DNA from: an uncultured Clostridia bacterium
Lineage (GTDB): Bacteria > Bacillota > Clostridia > Christensenellales > Aristaeellaceae
Assembly (NCBI GenBank): GCA_946408995.1
Contig: CAMJUL010000030.1
Location: forward strand, 1 to 43,967
Reading direction: 5' to 3'
Length of the DNA stretch: 43,967 nucleotides
Shown: positions 26,610-34,506 of the stretch, in pieces
How the letters are laid out: each line of letters begins with the position of its first letter
How positions within the stretch are numbered: position 1 is the first letter of the stretch
Translations under genes and position numbers: made by a program
The notes under the pieces: model-generated
What the model saw: the letters and a program-made list of their open reading frames with translations, nothing else
Told to the model about the DNA's origin: nothing
The model's database searches: none

Positions 26610-27245
26610 TCACCGGACGCTCAGAGGCGTTGCCTGCAGATACCTGTACAGCGCGTCCGCCCTGGTCCCGGGGGCAAATACGGCGTACGCGGCGCTGTCC
26701 GTCTCAAAATACAGACAGGCCCCCGGCCTTCCCTCGCACATCAGCGCGGGGATCCCCACATTTCCCGTAAGCGTGATCCGCGCGTCCCCCCGCATCAGCA
26801 CGTCCATTTCCTTTATTTCCAGCAGGGGCGCCGCTTCCCGCGGCGCGCAGGCGTTGATGACAAGGCCGCTTTGATAGGTCATGGTGACAAGGCAGGCGTT
26901 CTGCCCGCCGTACTCCGCGTTCCGGATCTCCCCCAGGAACATCTGCCCCTCAAAATAGGGCAGCGGACAGCCCGCCCGGTTCCTCAGGAAAGTCAGATCG
27001 CTGCTTTCCCCGGGAAGGACCCGCTCCCGCGGGCCTTCCTCCACCTCGAAATCCTCCGCCTTCAGGGACTGATTCGTCCCGGAGGCCTTCCAGGAATGGA
27101 GCATCACCGCCCCGAAGAGGATCAGCGCGCACATCAAAAGCACGCCGACGCCAAACAGCAGGTTTTTGAAGATCCTCCCCCCGGAGGCCTCCCCCCCGGC
27201 CCTGGGCGGCAGAAGGGGCGGTTTTTTTTTCTTCCTAATATACAA
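26610..27245 (-). CDS. Single-pass membrane protein, unknown
   Basis: 211 residues: a very basic N-terminus (RKKKKPP), one membrane helix (about 27-49, NLLFGVGVLLMCALILFGAV) and a 160-residue outside domain with four cysteines. Topology is N-in, C-out. The start is uncertain: the first available codon is TTG at 27245, with AAGGAG only 3 bases away, shorter than usual; no in-frame ATG occurs before the membrane helix. It sits 24 bases after the first cassette gene and 55 bases before the next. No family is recognised. Confidence 0.6.
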   Translation of the reverse strand: MYIRKKKKPPLLPPRAGGEASGGRIFKNLLFGVGVLLMCALILFGAVMLHSWKASGTNQSLKAEDFEVEEGPRERVLPGESSDLTFLRNRAGCPLPYFEGQMFLGEIRNAEYGGQNACLVTMTYQSGLVINACAPREAAPLLEIKEMDVLMRGDARITLTGNVGIPALMCEGRPGACLYFETDSAAYAVFAPGTRADALYRYLQATPLSVR

Positions 27246-27269
27246 GGGCTCCTTCCGTTCCTTTCCGGG

Positions 27270-27671
27270 TCATCTCCCGCGGCGTTTTTTTCCCCCTCGC
27301 GCGGCTTTTTCCGTTTCCCGGGCGCTTTTCCTGCGGGCCAGCTCCTCCCCCGCGGCGGCACTCGCCAGGGAAAGGAGCAGCATGCCCCCTCCAAAGGCGG
27401 CGCCTGCGGGATAAACGGGGCTCAGCAGAAAGCACAGCCCCGGGGGGAAAAATGCCAGGAGGGCGGGCACCCCGTTCCGGGCGGCCAGGAAGGGCCCCAG
27501 CAGGGCCGGAAGAAGCGTAACAAAGGGGTGCAGCGCCGCAAGCAGCGCGGCGGCGTCCCCCTCCAGGGCCCCATACGCCAGCGGCAGGGCCTGTGTCAGG
27601 ACGCTGACCAGGCACAAAAGCCCAAACCAGATCCCCGGGCGGTTTCCCCACCGCTTCTTTTTCGAAGGCAT
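27270..27671 (-). CDS. Small multi-pass membrane protein, unknown
   Basis: 133 residues, alanine- and leucine-rich, with about three or four hydrophobic segments (14-35, 42-65, 68-85, 89-108) between a basic start (MPSKKKRWG) and a basic tail (ARGGKKRRGR). First gene of the five-gene cassette. GGAGGAAG lies 9 bases before the ATG. An overlapping frame of 147 codons (27235-27678) is judged a shadow because it lacks its own ribosome site and has no membrane pattern. Confidence 0.65.
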   Translation of the reverse strand: MPSKKKRWGNRPGIWFGLLCLVSVLTQALPLAYGALEGDAAALLAALHPFVTLLPALLGPFLAARNGVPALLAFFPPGLCFLLSPVYPAGAAFGGGMLLLSLASAAAGEELARRKSARETEKAARGGKKRRGR

Positions 27672-27705
27672 GCCCCACTTCCTCCGGACAATAACCGTTG
27701 GCCGT

Positions 27706-27714
27706 ATTATACCA
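27706..27714 (-). promoter_or_regulatory. Extended -10 promoter of the secreted-protein cassette
   Basis: On the minus strand TGGTATAAT (27714-27706) is a perfect -10 with the TGN extension; the -35 region is poor. It lies 35 bases before the first ATG. The divergent antiporter promoter is 140 bases away. Confidence 0.75.
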
Positions 27715-27850
27715 TAAATTCCTGAAAAGAAGCCCGCCGTCCTTGTTTGTTACGAAATTATTTACAACTGTTTCAATTTTGCTTTTCCTCCGCCCGGCGC
27801 CCCTTCCCCCGGGAAGCGCCCCTTTCCCCGGTTTCTTTTTTCCGCAGCCC

Positions 27851-27879
27851 TTGAAAAACCTTCGGGTTGCTCCTATAAT
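27851..27879 (+). promoter_or_regulatory. Promoter of the antiporter gene
   Basis: TTGAAA (27851-27856), exactly 17 bases, TATAAT (27874-27879). The ribosome site AAGGAGGG precedes the ATG at 27912. Confidence 0.92.
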
Positions 27880-27911
27880 GGCATTTGCTAATTTGACAAG
27901 GAGGGTTTTCC

Positions 27912-29210
27912 ATGCAGAGCAACAGTTATTTCCTCTGGGTCGCCGTCGCCCTGTTCGCGGGGCTGATGTTCACCCGTGTGTTTAAAAAGCTTCATATCAA
28001 TTTCCCCGACGTCACCGCCTTCCTGATCGCCGGCCTGCTCATCGGCCCCTACTGTCTCGGCCGGGCAGGCATCCCGGGCCTTGGCTTCCATTCCTATGAG
28101 CAGGTGGAAAGCCTGTCCATGATCAACAACGCCGCCCTGGGCTTCATCGCCTTCTCCATCGGCTCCGAATTCCGCCTGGAGGAACTTAAGCACACCGGAA
28201 AGCAGGCCACCATCATCGGCATCCTGCAGGCGTTGACCGCAACGCTCTTTGTGGACGCGGCGCTCATCGGCATGCACTTCCTCCTGGGGGAAGCGGTCCT
28301 TCCCCTTTCCGCGGCCGTCACCATGGGCGCCATCGCCGCCGCCACGGCCCCGGCCGCCACGCTGATGGTGGTGCGCCAGTACAAAGCCGACGGCCCCCTG
28401 ACCAGGCTGCTTTTGCCCATCGTCGCCCTGGACGACGCCGTGGGCCTGGTGGTCTTCTCGGTCTCCTTCGGCATTGCCCAGGCCCTGCAGGGCGGGCAGA
28501 TCTCCTTCCTGTCCCTGGCCGTGGAGCCCATGCTTGAAATCGTCTGCTCCCTTCTCCTGGGCGGCGTCCTCGGCTGGGTGATGAGCAAGCTGGAGAAGCT
28601 GTTCTATTCCAACTCCAACCGTCTGAGCATGACCATCAGCTTCGTTTTCCTGACCATCGCGCTCTCCAGCCTCAGGATCCCCATCGGTCCCGTGACGGTT
28701 TCCTTCTCCAGCCTTCTGGTGTGCATGATGCTGGGCACGGTGTTCGTCAACTGCGCCGAATTCTCCCAGGACATCATGAAGCGCAGCGAGCGCTGGACCG
28801 CCCCGCTGACGGCCTGCTTCTTTGTCATCTCCGGCGCGGAGCTGGAACTGAACGTCTTTGGCTCCCTCTCCTATGTCCTCATCGGCATCGTCTACCTGAT
28901 CGCCCGGTCCCTTGGCAAATACTATGGCGCCCGCTTCTCCGCCAGGCTGACCGGCTGCAGCCAGAACGTGGTCCGCTACCTTGGCATCACGCTGCTGCCC
29001 CAGGCCGGCGTGGCCCTGGGCATGTGCAACGCCGCCCAGGCCCTGGGGGGCGACTGCGCCTCCCTGGTCAGGAACATCACTTTGTTCGGCGTGTTCGTTT
29101 ACGAACTGGTGGGCCCGCTTCTGACCCGCAACGCCCTGATGAAGGCCGGCGAGATCCAACAGAAGCCCCTGGAAAAGCAGGACCGGTCCCGCTTCCAGTC
29201 CGTCCATTGA
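27912..29210 (+). CDS. CPA2-family monovalent cation/proton antiporter
   Basis: 432 residues with about 11-13 hydrophobic segments, a full-length membrane domain of the Na+(K+)/H+ exchanger CPA2 family. The double aspartate in VALDDAVGLVVF is the ion-binding DD-type motif of electrogenic members, and the TAPAATLMV stretch is the unwound helix partner. There is no C-terminal RCK/TrkA domain, so gating by nucleotides is not expected from this chain. It would exchange Na+ or K+ for H+ to set internal pH or salt. Single gene with its own consensus promoter and terminator; the neighbouring purine operon starts 200 bases later with a separate promoter. Ion choice cannot be read. Confidence 0.92.
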   Translation: MQSNSYFLWVAVALFAGLMFTRVFKKLHINFPDVTAFLIAGLLIGPYCLGRAGIPGLGFHSYEQVESLSMINNAALGFIAFSIGSEFRLEELKHTGKQATIIGILQALTATLFVDAALIGMHFLLGEAVLPLSAAVTMGAIAAATAPAATLMVVRQYKADGPLTRLLLPIVALDDAVGLVVFSVSFGIAQALQGGQISFLSLAVEPMLEIVCSLLLGGVLGWVMSKLEKLFYSNSNRLSMTISFVFLTIALSSLRIPIGPVTVSFSSLLVCMMLGTVFVNCAEFSQDIMKRSERWTAPLTACFFVISGAELELNVFGSLSYVLIGIVYLIARSLGKYYGARFSARLTGCSQNVVRYLGITLLPQAGVALGMCNAAQALGGDCASLVRNITLFGVFVYELVGPLLTRNALMKAGEIQQKPLEKQDRSRFQSVH

Positions 29211-29229
29211 ATCCCTTCCGCCTTTTTTC

Positions 29230-29253
29230 GCGCCGCTCGCCGGCGCTTTTTTT
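29230..29253 (+). terminator. Terminator of the antiporter gene
   Basis: GCGCCG and CGGCGC (6 bp) close a CTCGC loop and are followed by seven T, 20 bases past the stop codon. Confidence 0.9.
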
Positions 29254-29318
29254 GTCCCCGCCCTCCCGTCGGGGGCCTTTCCCTCCTTTTTGTCCAAATT
29301 GGGAAAAAGGTTTTCATC

Positions 29319-29354
29319 GTTCTGCTTGTATAAAGCAGAACATTCTGTTATAAT
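29319..29354 (+). promoter_or_regulatory. purE operon promoter overlapped by a 9-bp inverted repeat
   Basis: TTGTAT (29326-29331), 17 bases, TATAAT (29349-29354). GTTCTGCTT (29319-29327) and AAGCAGAAC (29333-29341) form a perfect inverted repeat with a 5-base centre, lying right across the -35. That position is ideal for a repressor. It does not match the PurR box of Bacillus (core CGAAC), though GCGAACATT occurs further down at 29379-29387. Confidence 0.8.
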
Positions 29355-29360
29355 CGGCTT

Positions 29361-29416
29361 GCCTTTTCCCATGAAAAGGCGAACATTCCCTTTTTTTCCG
29401 TTAAAAAGGAGCGGTT
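29361..29416 (+). promoter_or_regulatory. purE 5' leader hairpins
   Basis: GCCTTTTC/GAAAAGGC (29361-29380) is a perfect 8-bp hairpin with a CCAT loop. A second weak pairing, CCTTTTT with AAAAAGG, would cover the purE ribosome site (AAAAAGGAG, before the ATG at 29419). No purine riboswitch consensus is seen. Confidence 0.5.
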
Positions 29417-29418
29417 TT

Positions 29419-29904
29419 ATGAAAAAAGCAGCCCTGATCCTGGGAAGCGACAGCGACCTGAAGGCCTGCGAAGGCGCCCTGGAGGTATTCCGGGCGTATT
29501 CCATTCCCTTTGAGATGCACATTTTTTCGGCCCACCGGACCCCGGACGAGGCTGCCGCCTTCGCCGAATCGGCCAAGGAGAACGGCTATGGGGTCCTTCT
29601 GGCCGCCGCCGGCATGGCCGCCCATCTGGCGGGCGCCCTGGCCGCCCGCACCACCCTGCCCGTCATCGGCATTCCCATGGGGGGCGGCGCCTTCGGGGGC
29701 CTGGACGCGCTTTTATCCACGGTCCAGATGCCAAGCGGCATTCCGGTGGCCACGGTCGCCGTCAACGGCGCGAAAAACGCGGCGATCCTGGCCGCCCAGA
29801 TCCTGGCCCTGTCGGACGACGCCCTCAGCGAAAAGCTTCAGGCGGCCCGGGCGGACATGCGCCGCGCCGTCCTTGAAAAGGACGCCGCCCTGCAGCGGGG
29901 CTGA
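29419..29904 (+). CDS. purE: N5-carboxyaminoimidazole ribonucleotide mutase PurE
   Basis: 161 residues of the class I PurE fold. GSDSDL (9-14) binds phosphate, SAHRTP (38-43) holds the catalytic His, and the AGMAAHL and [15 protein letters not shown] segments complete the site. It rearranges N5-CAIR to CAIR in the cytosol. Class I enzymes work with PurK, but no purK is in the operon; it may lie elsewhere, or CO2 may be taken directly. The ATG at 29419 is 9 bases after AAGGAG; the longer upstream frame includes the promoter and is rejected. First gene of the eight-gene purine operon. Confidence 0.95.
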   Translation: MKKAALILGSDSDLKACEGALEVFRAYSIPFEMHIFSAHRTPDEAAAFAESAKENGYGVLLAAAGMAAHLAGALAARTTLPVIGIPMGGGAFGGLDALLSTVQMPSGIPVATVAVNGAKNAAILAAQILALSDDALSEKLQAARADMRRAVLEKDAALQRG

Positions 29905-29980
29905 CTTTCCCGGCGGAAGAGCCCCAGCGTTCCTCCGCCCTTCCATCCCGCCGGCGCGGACCCTGAAAGGAATTTGATCC

Positions 29981-30715
29981 ATGCGAGAAACCGCCCCCGT
30001 CAAAACCGCCCTGCTCTATGAAGGAAAAGCCAAGCGGGTTTATGCCTGCGCGGACGAAGAGACCTGTATCGTTTCCTATACGGATGCCGCCACCGCCTAC
30101 AACGGGCTCAAGAAAGGCTTCATTCCCGGGAAGGGCGCCGTCGTCAACCGTGTGACCAACGCGCTGATGCGCTATCTGTCCTCCGAGGGCATCCCCACCC
30201 ATTACATCCGTGAGCTGAGTGACACCGAAACCCTGGTGCGCAGGGTCCGGATGCTTCCCCTGGAAGTCATCGTGCGCAACTATACCTCCGGCTCCCTGGC
30301 CCATCGCCTGGGCCTGGAGGAGGGCCTGCCCCTGACAACACCGGTCCTGGAATTCAACTACAAATCCGACGCCCTGGACGACCCCCTGGTCAACACCTGC
30401 CACATCCTTTCCTTCGGCTGGGCCAGCGAGGAGCAGGTCCAAAGAATGAAGGCGCTTTCCCTCCGGGTAAACACCCTTTTGACCGGCTACCTGGACCGCC
30501 TTGGCATCCGGCTTGTGGATTTCAAGCTGGAATACGGCGTGACAGGCGGCGGCGAACTGCTTCTGGCCGACGAGATCAGCCCCGACACCTGCCGTTTCTG
30601 GGACATAAAGACCGGCGAAAAGCTGGACAAGGACCGTTTCCGCAGGGACATGGGCGGCGTGACCGAAGCGTATCAGGAAGTCATGCGCCGCTTTTGCGCG
30701 CAGGCCGCATGCTGA
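29981..30715 (+). CDS. purC: SAICAR synthase PurC
   Basis: 244 residues. It joins aspartate to CAIR using ATP. Visible are [10 protein letters not shown] at the start (ATP loop), the [20 protein letters not shown] signature (abridged: EVIVRN...GS), VDFKLEYG and [15 protein letters not shown]. Standard length. AAAGGA precedes the ATG. The gap from purE is 76 bases with no clear signal. Confidence 0.96.
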   Translation: MRETAPVKTALLYEGKAKRVYACADEETCIVSYTDAATAYNGLKKGFIPGKGAVVNRVTNALMRYLSSEGIPTHYIRELSDTETLVRRVRMLPLEVIVRNYTSGSLAHRLGLEEGLPLTTPVLEFNYKSDALDDPLVNTCHILSFGWASEEQVQRMKALSLRVNTLLTGYLDRLGIRLVDFKLEYGVTGGGELLLADEISPDTCRFWDIKTGEKLDKDRFRRDMGGVTEAYQEVMRRFCAQAAC

Positions 30716-30738
30716 CAGGACCGCTCACAGGAGGGCGC

Positions 30739-30810
30739 ATGACACCGCAATTTTTCCCCCCGTTTTCCCAGGCGAACGCCCGCAGGCCGCGGGCCTGTTT
30801 CCCTGTCTGA
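30739..30810 (+). CDS. Possible 23-residue ORF between purC and purM
   Basis: CAGGAGGG lies 3-4 bases before an ATG that opens 23 codons, beginning [11 protein letters not shown]. The stretch is also part of a structure: CCCCCCGTT (30756-30764) pairs with AACGGGGGG (30810-30818), with an inner CAGGCC/GGCCTG hairpin (30783-30797). It may be a small leader peptide or simply RNA structure. This is the spot where purF commonly sits in Firmicute pur operons, but the peptide does not resemble PurF. Confidence 0.3.
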   Translation: MTPQFFPPFSQANARRPRACFPV

Positions 30811-30863
30811 ACGGGGGGTTCCCCTTCGACCCCACTTCACGTCATCCATCAGGAGGAAACGTT

Positions 30864-31886
30864 ATGGAAAAAAGCTTTTCCGAAAGCTACAGGCAGGCCG
30901 GCGTGGACATCACCGCCGGCTACAAGGCAGTGGAACTGATGAAACAGCATGTCCGCTCCACCTTTATTCCCGGTGTCTGCGAGGACATCGGCGGCTTCGG
31001 AGGGCTGTTCATGCCCTCCCTGGAGGGCATCCGTCAGCCCGTCCTGGTGTCCGGCACCGACGGGGTCGGCACCAAGCTGAAGATCGCCTTCCAGCTGGGC
31101 CGGTACGACACCGTGGGCATCGACTGCGTGGCCATGTGCGTCAACGACGTGGCCGTCTGCGGCGCCAAGCCCCTGTTCTTCCTGGATTACATCGCCCTGG
31201 GCAAAAACATCCCGGAGCGGGTGGCGTCCATCGTCTCCGGCGTCGCCGAGGGCTGCCGCCAGGCCGGCTGCGCCCTGATCGGGGGCGAGACCGCCGAGAT
31301 GCCCGGCTTCTATCCCGAGGACGAGTTTGACCTGGCCGGCTTCAGCGTAGGCCTTGCGGACCGGGAAAAGCTGCTGGACCGGGACAAGGTCGTCCCCGGA
31401 GACGTGCTCCTGGCCCTGCCCTCCACCGGCGTCCACTCCAACGGCTTCTCCCTGGTGCGCCGTCTGGTGCCAGAAAAGGATCTGTCCCTCCCCTTTGAGG
31501 GATCCACCCTTGGGGAAACGCTGCTGACCCCCACCCGCATCTACGTCAAGCCCCTCCTGGCCCTGGCGGAGAAGGGCCTTCTCCGCTCTGCCGCGCACAT
31601 TACCGGCGGCGGTTTCTATGAGAACATTCCCCGTTCCCTTCCCGCCGGCCTCGGCGTGCGCGTCGAAAAAAGCCTTTTGCGGATCCCGCCGATCTTTTCG
31701 TATCTTCAGAAGGCGGGCCGCATCCCCGAAAGGGACATGTTCAACACCTTCAACATGGGCTGCGGCATGACGCTGACCTGTGACGAAAAGAACGTGCCTG
31801 TCATCCTGGAGACCCTCCGCCCCTTTGGCCTGGAGGCCTTCGTGATCGGCCGGGTGACCGAAGAAGAAGGGGTGACGCTGGTTTGA
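30864..31886 (+). CDS. purM: AIR synthase PurM
   Basis: 340 residues. It closes the imidazole ring of FGAM with ATP to give [18 protein letters not shown] at the start, [14 protein letters not shown], the [18 protein letters not shown] segment and [11 protein letters not shown] are family signatures. AGGAGG lies before the ATG. Its stop overlaps the purN start (TTGA), so the two are coupled. Confidence 0.97.
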   Translation: MEKSFSESYRQAGVDITAGYKAVELMKQHVRSTFIPGVCEDIGGFGGLFMPSLEGIRQPVLVSGTDGVGTKLKIAFQLGRYDTVGIDCVAMCVNDVAVCGAKPLFFLDYIALGKNIPERVASIVSGVAEGCRQAGCALIGGETAEMPGFYPEDEFDLAGFSVGLADREKLLDRDKVVPGDVLLALPSTGVHSNGFSLVRRLVPEKDLSLPFEGSTLGETLLTPTRIYVKPLLALAEKGLLRSAAHITGGGFYENIPRSLPAGLGVRVEKSLLRIPPIFSYLQKAGRIPERDMFNTFNMGCGMTLTCDEKNVPVILETLRPFGLEAFVIGRVTEEEGVTLV

Positions 31887-32518
31887 GCGCGAGCATTCCC
31901 ACCGCCGTTCTGGTTTCCGGGGGCGGCACCAACCTGCAGGCCATTATCGACCGGAAAAGGGACGGCGCCCTGCCCCATGTGGACCTGTGCCTGGTCCTGT
32001 CCTCCAACCCGGAGGCCTATGCCCTGGAGCGGGCCCGGAAGGCCGGGATCCCCGCCGTCACCGTCCCCCGCAAGGGGCGCTCCCAGGAGGCTTTCGAGGA
32101 CGGCCTGCTGGCGGCCCTGGAGGAAAAGGGCATCCGCCTCCTGATCCTCGCGGGGTTCATGTCCATTCTTTCCCCGCGGATCATCCGCAGATACCCCAAC
32201 GCCATCCTGAACGTACACCCCTCCCTGATCCCCGCCTTCTGCGGCAAGGGCTACTACGGCCTGAAGGTCCACGAGGCCGCCCTCGCGCGGGGGGTCAAGG
32301 TGACCGGCGCCACCGTCCATCTGGTCAACGAGGTGCCGGACGGGGGCCCCATCCTGGCCCAGAAGGCCATCGAGGTCCTGCCGGAGGACACTCCGGAGAC
32401 CCTGCAGAAGCGGGTCATGACCGCCTGTGAATGGGTTTTGCTCCCCGCGTGCGCCGAACAGGCCGCCCTGAAGCTGCTCAACGAACCGTCCGTATCCCCT
32501 TCCCCTGCCGAACAGTAA
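31883..32518 (+). CDS. purN: GAR transformylase PurN
   Basis: 211 residues, folate-dependent (10-formyl-THF) glycinamide ribonucleotide formyltransferase. [13 protein letters not shown] binds phosphate; the catalytic trio is in NVHPSLIP (Asn and His) and the VPDGGPI Asp, with LAGFMSIL lining the folate site. The start is a TTG at 31883 that overlaps the purM stop by four bases. The C-terminal tail is a little longer than usual and ends with a proline-rich stretch. Confidence 0.95.
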   Translation: MSASIPTAVLVSGGGTNLQAIIDRKRDGALPHVDLCLVLSSNPEAYALERARKAGIPAVTVPRKGRSQEAFEDGLLAALEEKGIRLLILAGFMSILSPRIIRRYPNAILNVHPSLIPAFCGKGYYGLKVHEAALARGVKVTGATVHLVNEVPDGGPILAQKAIEVLPEDTPETLQKRVMTACEWVLLPACAEQAALKLLNEPSVSPSPAEQ

Positions 32519-32537
32519 AAAAAGAGAGGTAACGCGT

Positions 32538-33233
32538 ATGAAAGACCTTGCCGCCGCCCTGAACCTTCCCTACCCCGGACGGGGCATCCTCTGCGGGCTG
32601 ACCCCGGACGGAAAAAACGCCGCCTGCGCCTATTTTATCATGGGCCGCTCCCAGAACAGCCGCAACCGCGTCTTTGTGGAAAACGGCCGGGACCTTGTCA
32701 TCCATCCCCAGGATCCCTCCAAGGTGGAGGACCCTTCCCTGATCATCTATTCCCCGGTCCGGGTGTGCGGACGGACCCTGATCGTGACCAACGGAGACCA
32801 GACCGACACCATTTATGACGGCCTCCTGGCGGGCAAGACCTTCGAGGAAGCCCTGGAAACGCGCTGCTTTGAGCCGGACGCCCCCAACTGGACCCCCCGC
32901 ATCTCTGCCCTGCTCTGCTTCGGGGAGGCGTATACCTACAAGCTTTCCATCCTCAAGAACACCGACGGCCAGGGCAAAAAATGCGGACGCTTCACCTACC
33001 GGTACGAGGCGGAAGCCGGCAAGGCCCACCTGATCCACACCTACCAGGAAAACCTTTCCCCCCTGCCCTCCTTTGAGGGAGAGCCCCGGGAGGTCACCGT
33101 CCCCGACACCCTGGACAAGTGGACCGACACCCTCTGGAACGCCCTCAATGAAGACAACCGCATCTCCCTCTTCACCCGCTTCATCCCCCTGGACGGGGGC
33201 AGCGAGGAAAGCCGCATCATCAACAAATACTGA
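32538..33233 (+). CDS. purO: IMP cyclohydrolase of the PurO type
   Basis: 231 residues resembling the archaeal-type IMP cyclohydrolase PurO, which closes the final ring from FAICAR to IMP. The match is seen in AYFIMGRSQNSRNR (31-44), IIYSPVRV with the following LIVTNGDQTD (81-90), and the general size. It is not related to the MGS-type cyclohydrolase half of bacterial PurH. Its partner step, AICAR formylation, is encoded by the next gene, so together they replace bifunctional PurH. Many Clostridia show this pair. AGAGAGG precedes the ATG. Confidence 0.85.
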   Translation: MKDLAAALNLPYPGRGILCGLTPDGKNAACAYFIMGRSQNSRNRVFVENGRDLVIHPQDPSKVEDPSLIIYSPVRVCGRTLIVTNGDQTDTIYDGLLAGKTFEEALETRCFEPDAPNWTPRISALLCFGEAYTYKLSILKNTDGQGKKCGRFTYRYEAEAGKAHLIHTYQENLSPLPSFEGEPREVTVPDTLDKWTDTLWNALNEDNRISLFTRFIPLDGGSEESRIINKY

Positions 33234-33253
33234 ACCCCCCATTTGACTTCAGG

Positions 33254-33296
33254 AAGGAGCGGGGTGTCTACGGAACGCCCCTACAAACGGTTATGA
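33254..33296 (+). promoter_or_regulatory. Ten-codon mini-ORF coupled to the AICARFT start
   Basis: The ribosome site AAGGAG (33254-33259) is 34 bases from the AICARFT ATG, too far. Four bases after it a GTG (33264) opens ten codons (VSTERPYKRL) whose TGA (33294-33296) overlaps the AICARFT ATG (33293). Ribosomes could start at the mini-ORF and restart at ATGA. GGGGTG and CGCCCC (33261-33266 / 33276-33281) can also form a hairpin that brings the ribosome site nearer to the ATG. Confidence 0.5.
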
Positions 33297-34477
33297 GTCA
33301 GGAAATCGCCCTCAAGTACGGCTGCAATCCCCATCAGAAGCCTTCCCGCATCTACATGGAAAAGGGCGGCCTGCCCCTGGAAGTGCTCAACGGCCGGCCC
33401 GGCTACATCAATTTCATGGACGCCCTCAACGCCTGGCAGCTGGTCAGCGAAATGAAGGCCGCCTGCGGCCTTCCCGCCGCCTCCTCCTTCAAGCACGTGT
33501 CCCCCTCGGGCGCCGCCCTGGGCCTGCCTATGAGCGACGCCCTCAAGCGGGCCTGCTTTGTGGACGACATCCCCGGCCTGGACGACAGCCCCCTGGCCTG
33601 CGCCTACGCCCGCGCCCGCGGGGTGGACCGCATGAGCTCCTTCGGGGATTTCATCGCCCTGAGCGACGTCTGCGACGCCGTGACCGCCTCCGTCATCAAG
33701 CGGGAGGTTTCCGACGGCGTCATCGCCCCGGGCTATGACGACGACGCCCTGGAGATCCTCAAAAGCAAGCGCGGCGGGAATTACAACATCATCCGCATGG
33801 ATCCCTCCTACGTGCCCGATCCCATCGAGCGCAAACAGGTGTACGGCATCACCTTCGAGCAGGGCCGCAACGACGTGAAGATCACCCCCGAGATCCTCTC
33901 GAACATCGTCACTGCCAACAAGACCCTGCCCGAAAGCGCCGCCCGGGACCTGACGGTCGCCCTGATCACCCTGAAATACACCCAGTCCAACTCCGTCTGC
34001 TATGCCTGCGACGGTCAGGCCATCGGGGTCGGCGCGGGACAGCAGAGCCGGATCCACTGCACCCGCCTGGCCGGCGACAAGGCCGACAAGTGGCTTCTGC
34101 GCCAGACGGAACGGGTCCTGGAACTGCCCTTCCTGCCCGAGGTCAAGCGCCCCGACCGGGACAACGCCATTGACGTTTACCTGTCCGACGACTATGACGA
34201 CGTACTCCGGGACGGCGAATGGCAGCGCCTGTTTTCCGTCCGGCCGGAGCCCTTCACCCGCGCCCAGCGTCTGGAGGCCCTTTCCCATGTGAGCGGCGTC
34301 TCCCTGGGCAGCGACGCCTTCTTCCCCTTCGGCGACAACATCGAGCGGGCCCACCGCTCCGGCGTTTCCTACGTGGCCCAGCCCGGCGGATCCATCCGCG
34401 ACGACCAGGTCATCAGCGTCTGCGACAAATACGGCATGGTCATGTGCTTTGACGGGCTCCGCCTGTTCCATCACTGA
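33293..34477 (+). CDS. Stand-alone AICAR formyltransferase
   Basis: 394 residues equal to the C-terminal half of PurH, without the N-terminal cyclohydrolase domain. KYGCNPHQKP opens the chain, SFKHVSPSGAA holds the catalytic Lys67-His68 pair, and RDLTVALITLKYTQSNSVC, GVGAGQQSR and QPGGSIRDD are folate and substrate site marks. It formylates AICAR with 10-formyl-THF to FAICAR; PurO upstream then closes the ring. Shorter spacer parts than in E. coli PurH and a compact length are typical of the lone form. No ribosome site lies close to its ATG (see the mini-ORF). Confidence 0.93.
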   Translation: MSQEIALKYGCNPHQKPSRIYMEKGGLPLEVLNGRPGYINFMDALNAWQLVSEMKAACGLPAASSFKHVSPSGAALGLPMSDALKRACFVDDIPGLDDSPLACAYARARGVDRMSSFGDFIALSDVCDAVTASVIKREVSDGVIAPGYDDDALEILKSKRGGNYNIIRMDPSYVPDPIERKQVYGITFEQGRNDVKITPEILSNIVTANKTLPESAARDLTVALITLKYTQSNSVCYACDGQAIGVGAGQQSRIHCTRLAGDKADKWLLRQTERVLELPFLPEVKRPDRDNAIDVYLSDDYDDVLRDGEWQRLFSVRPEPFTRAQRLEALSHVSGVSLGSDAFFPFGDNIERAHRSGVSYVAQPGGSIRDDQVISVCDKYGMVMCFDGLRLFHH

Positions 34478-34506
34478 TCCCTGAAGAAAAAACGGAGGTC
34501 CTTTCT

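Noticed and set aside
27235-27678. 147-codon frame overlapping the small membrane protein gene
   Set aside because: The 133-codon frame has the ribosome site and a clear membrane pattern; the other looks like frame-shifted shadow sequence.
27857-27868. AACC-TTCG-GGTT hairpin inside the antiporter promoter spacer as an operator
   Set aside because: Only four base pairs and likely chance; upstream of the transcript start, so not an RNA hairpin.
29211-29418. Purine riboswitch or Bacillus-type PurR box upstream of purE
   Set aside because: No purine aptamer layout is visible; only one partial CGAAC-like site is found, not a paired PurR box.
30739-30810. Remnant of purF between purC and purM
   Set aside because: The 23-codon frame shares no motif with PurF; the position is suggestive but the sequence gives no support.
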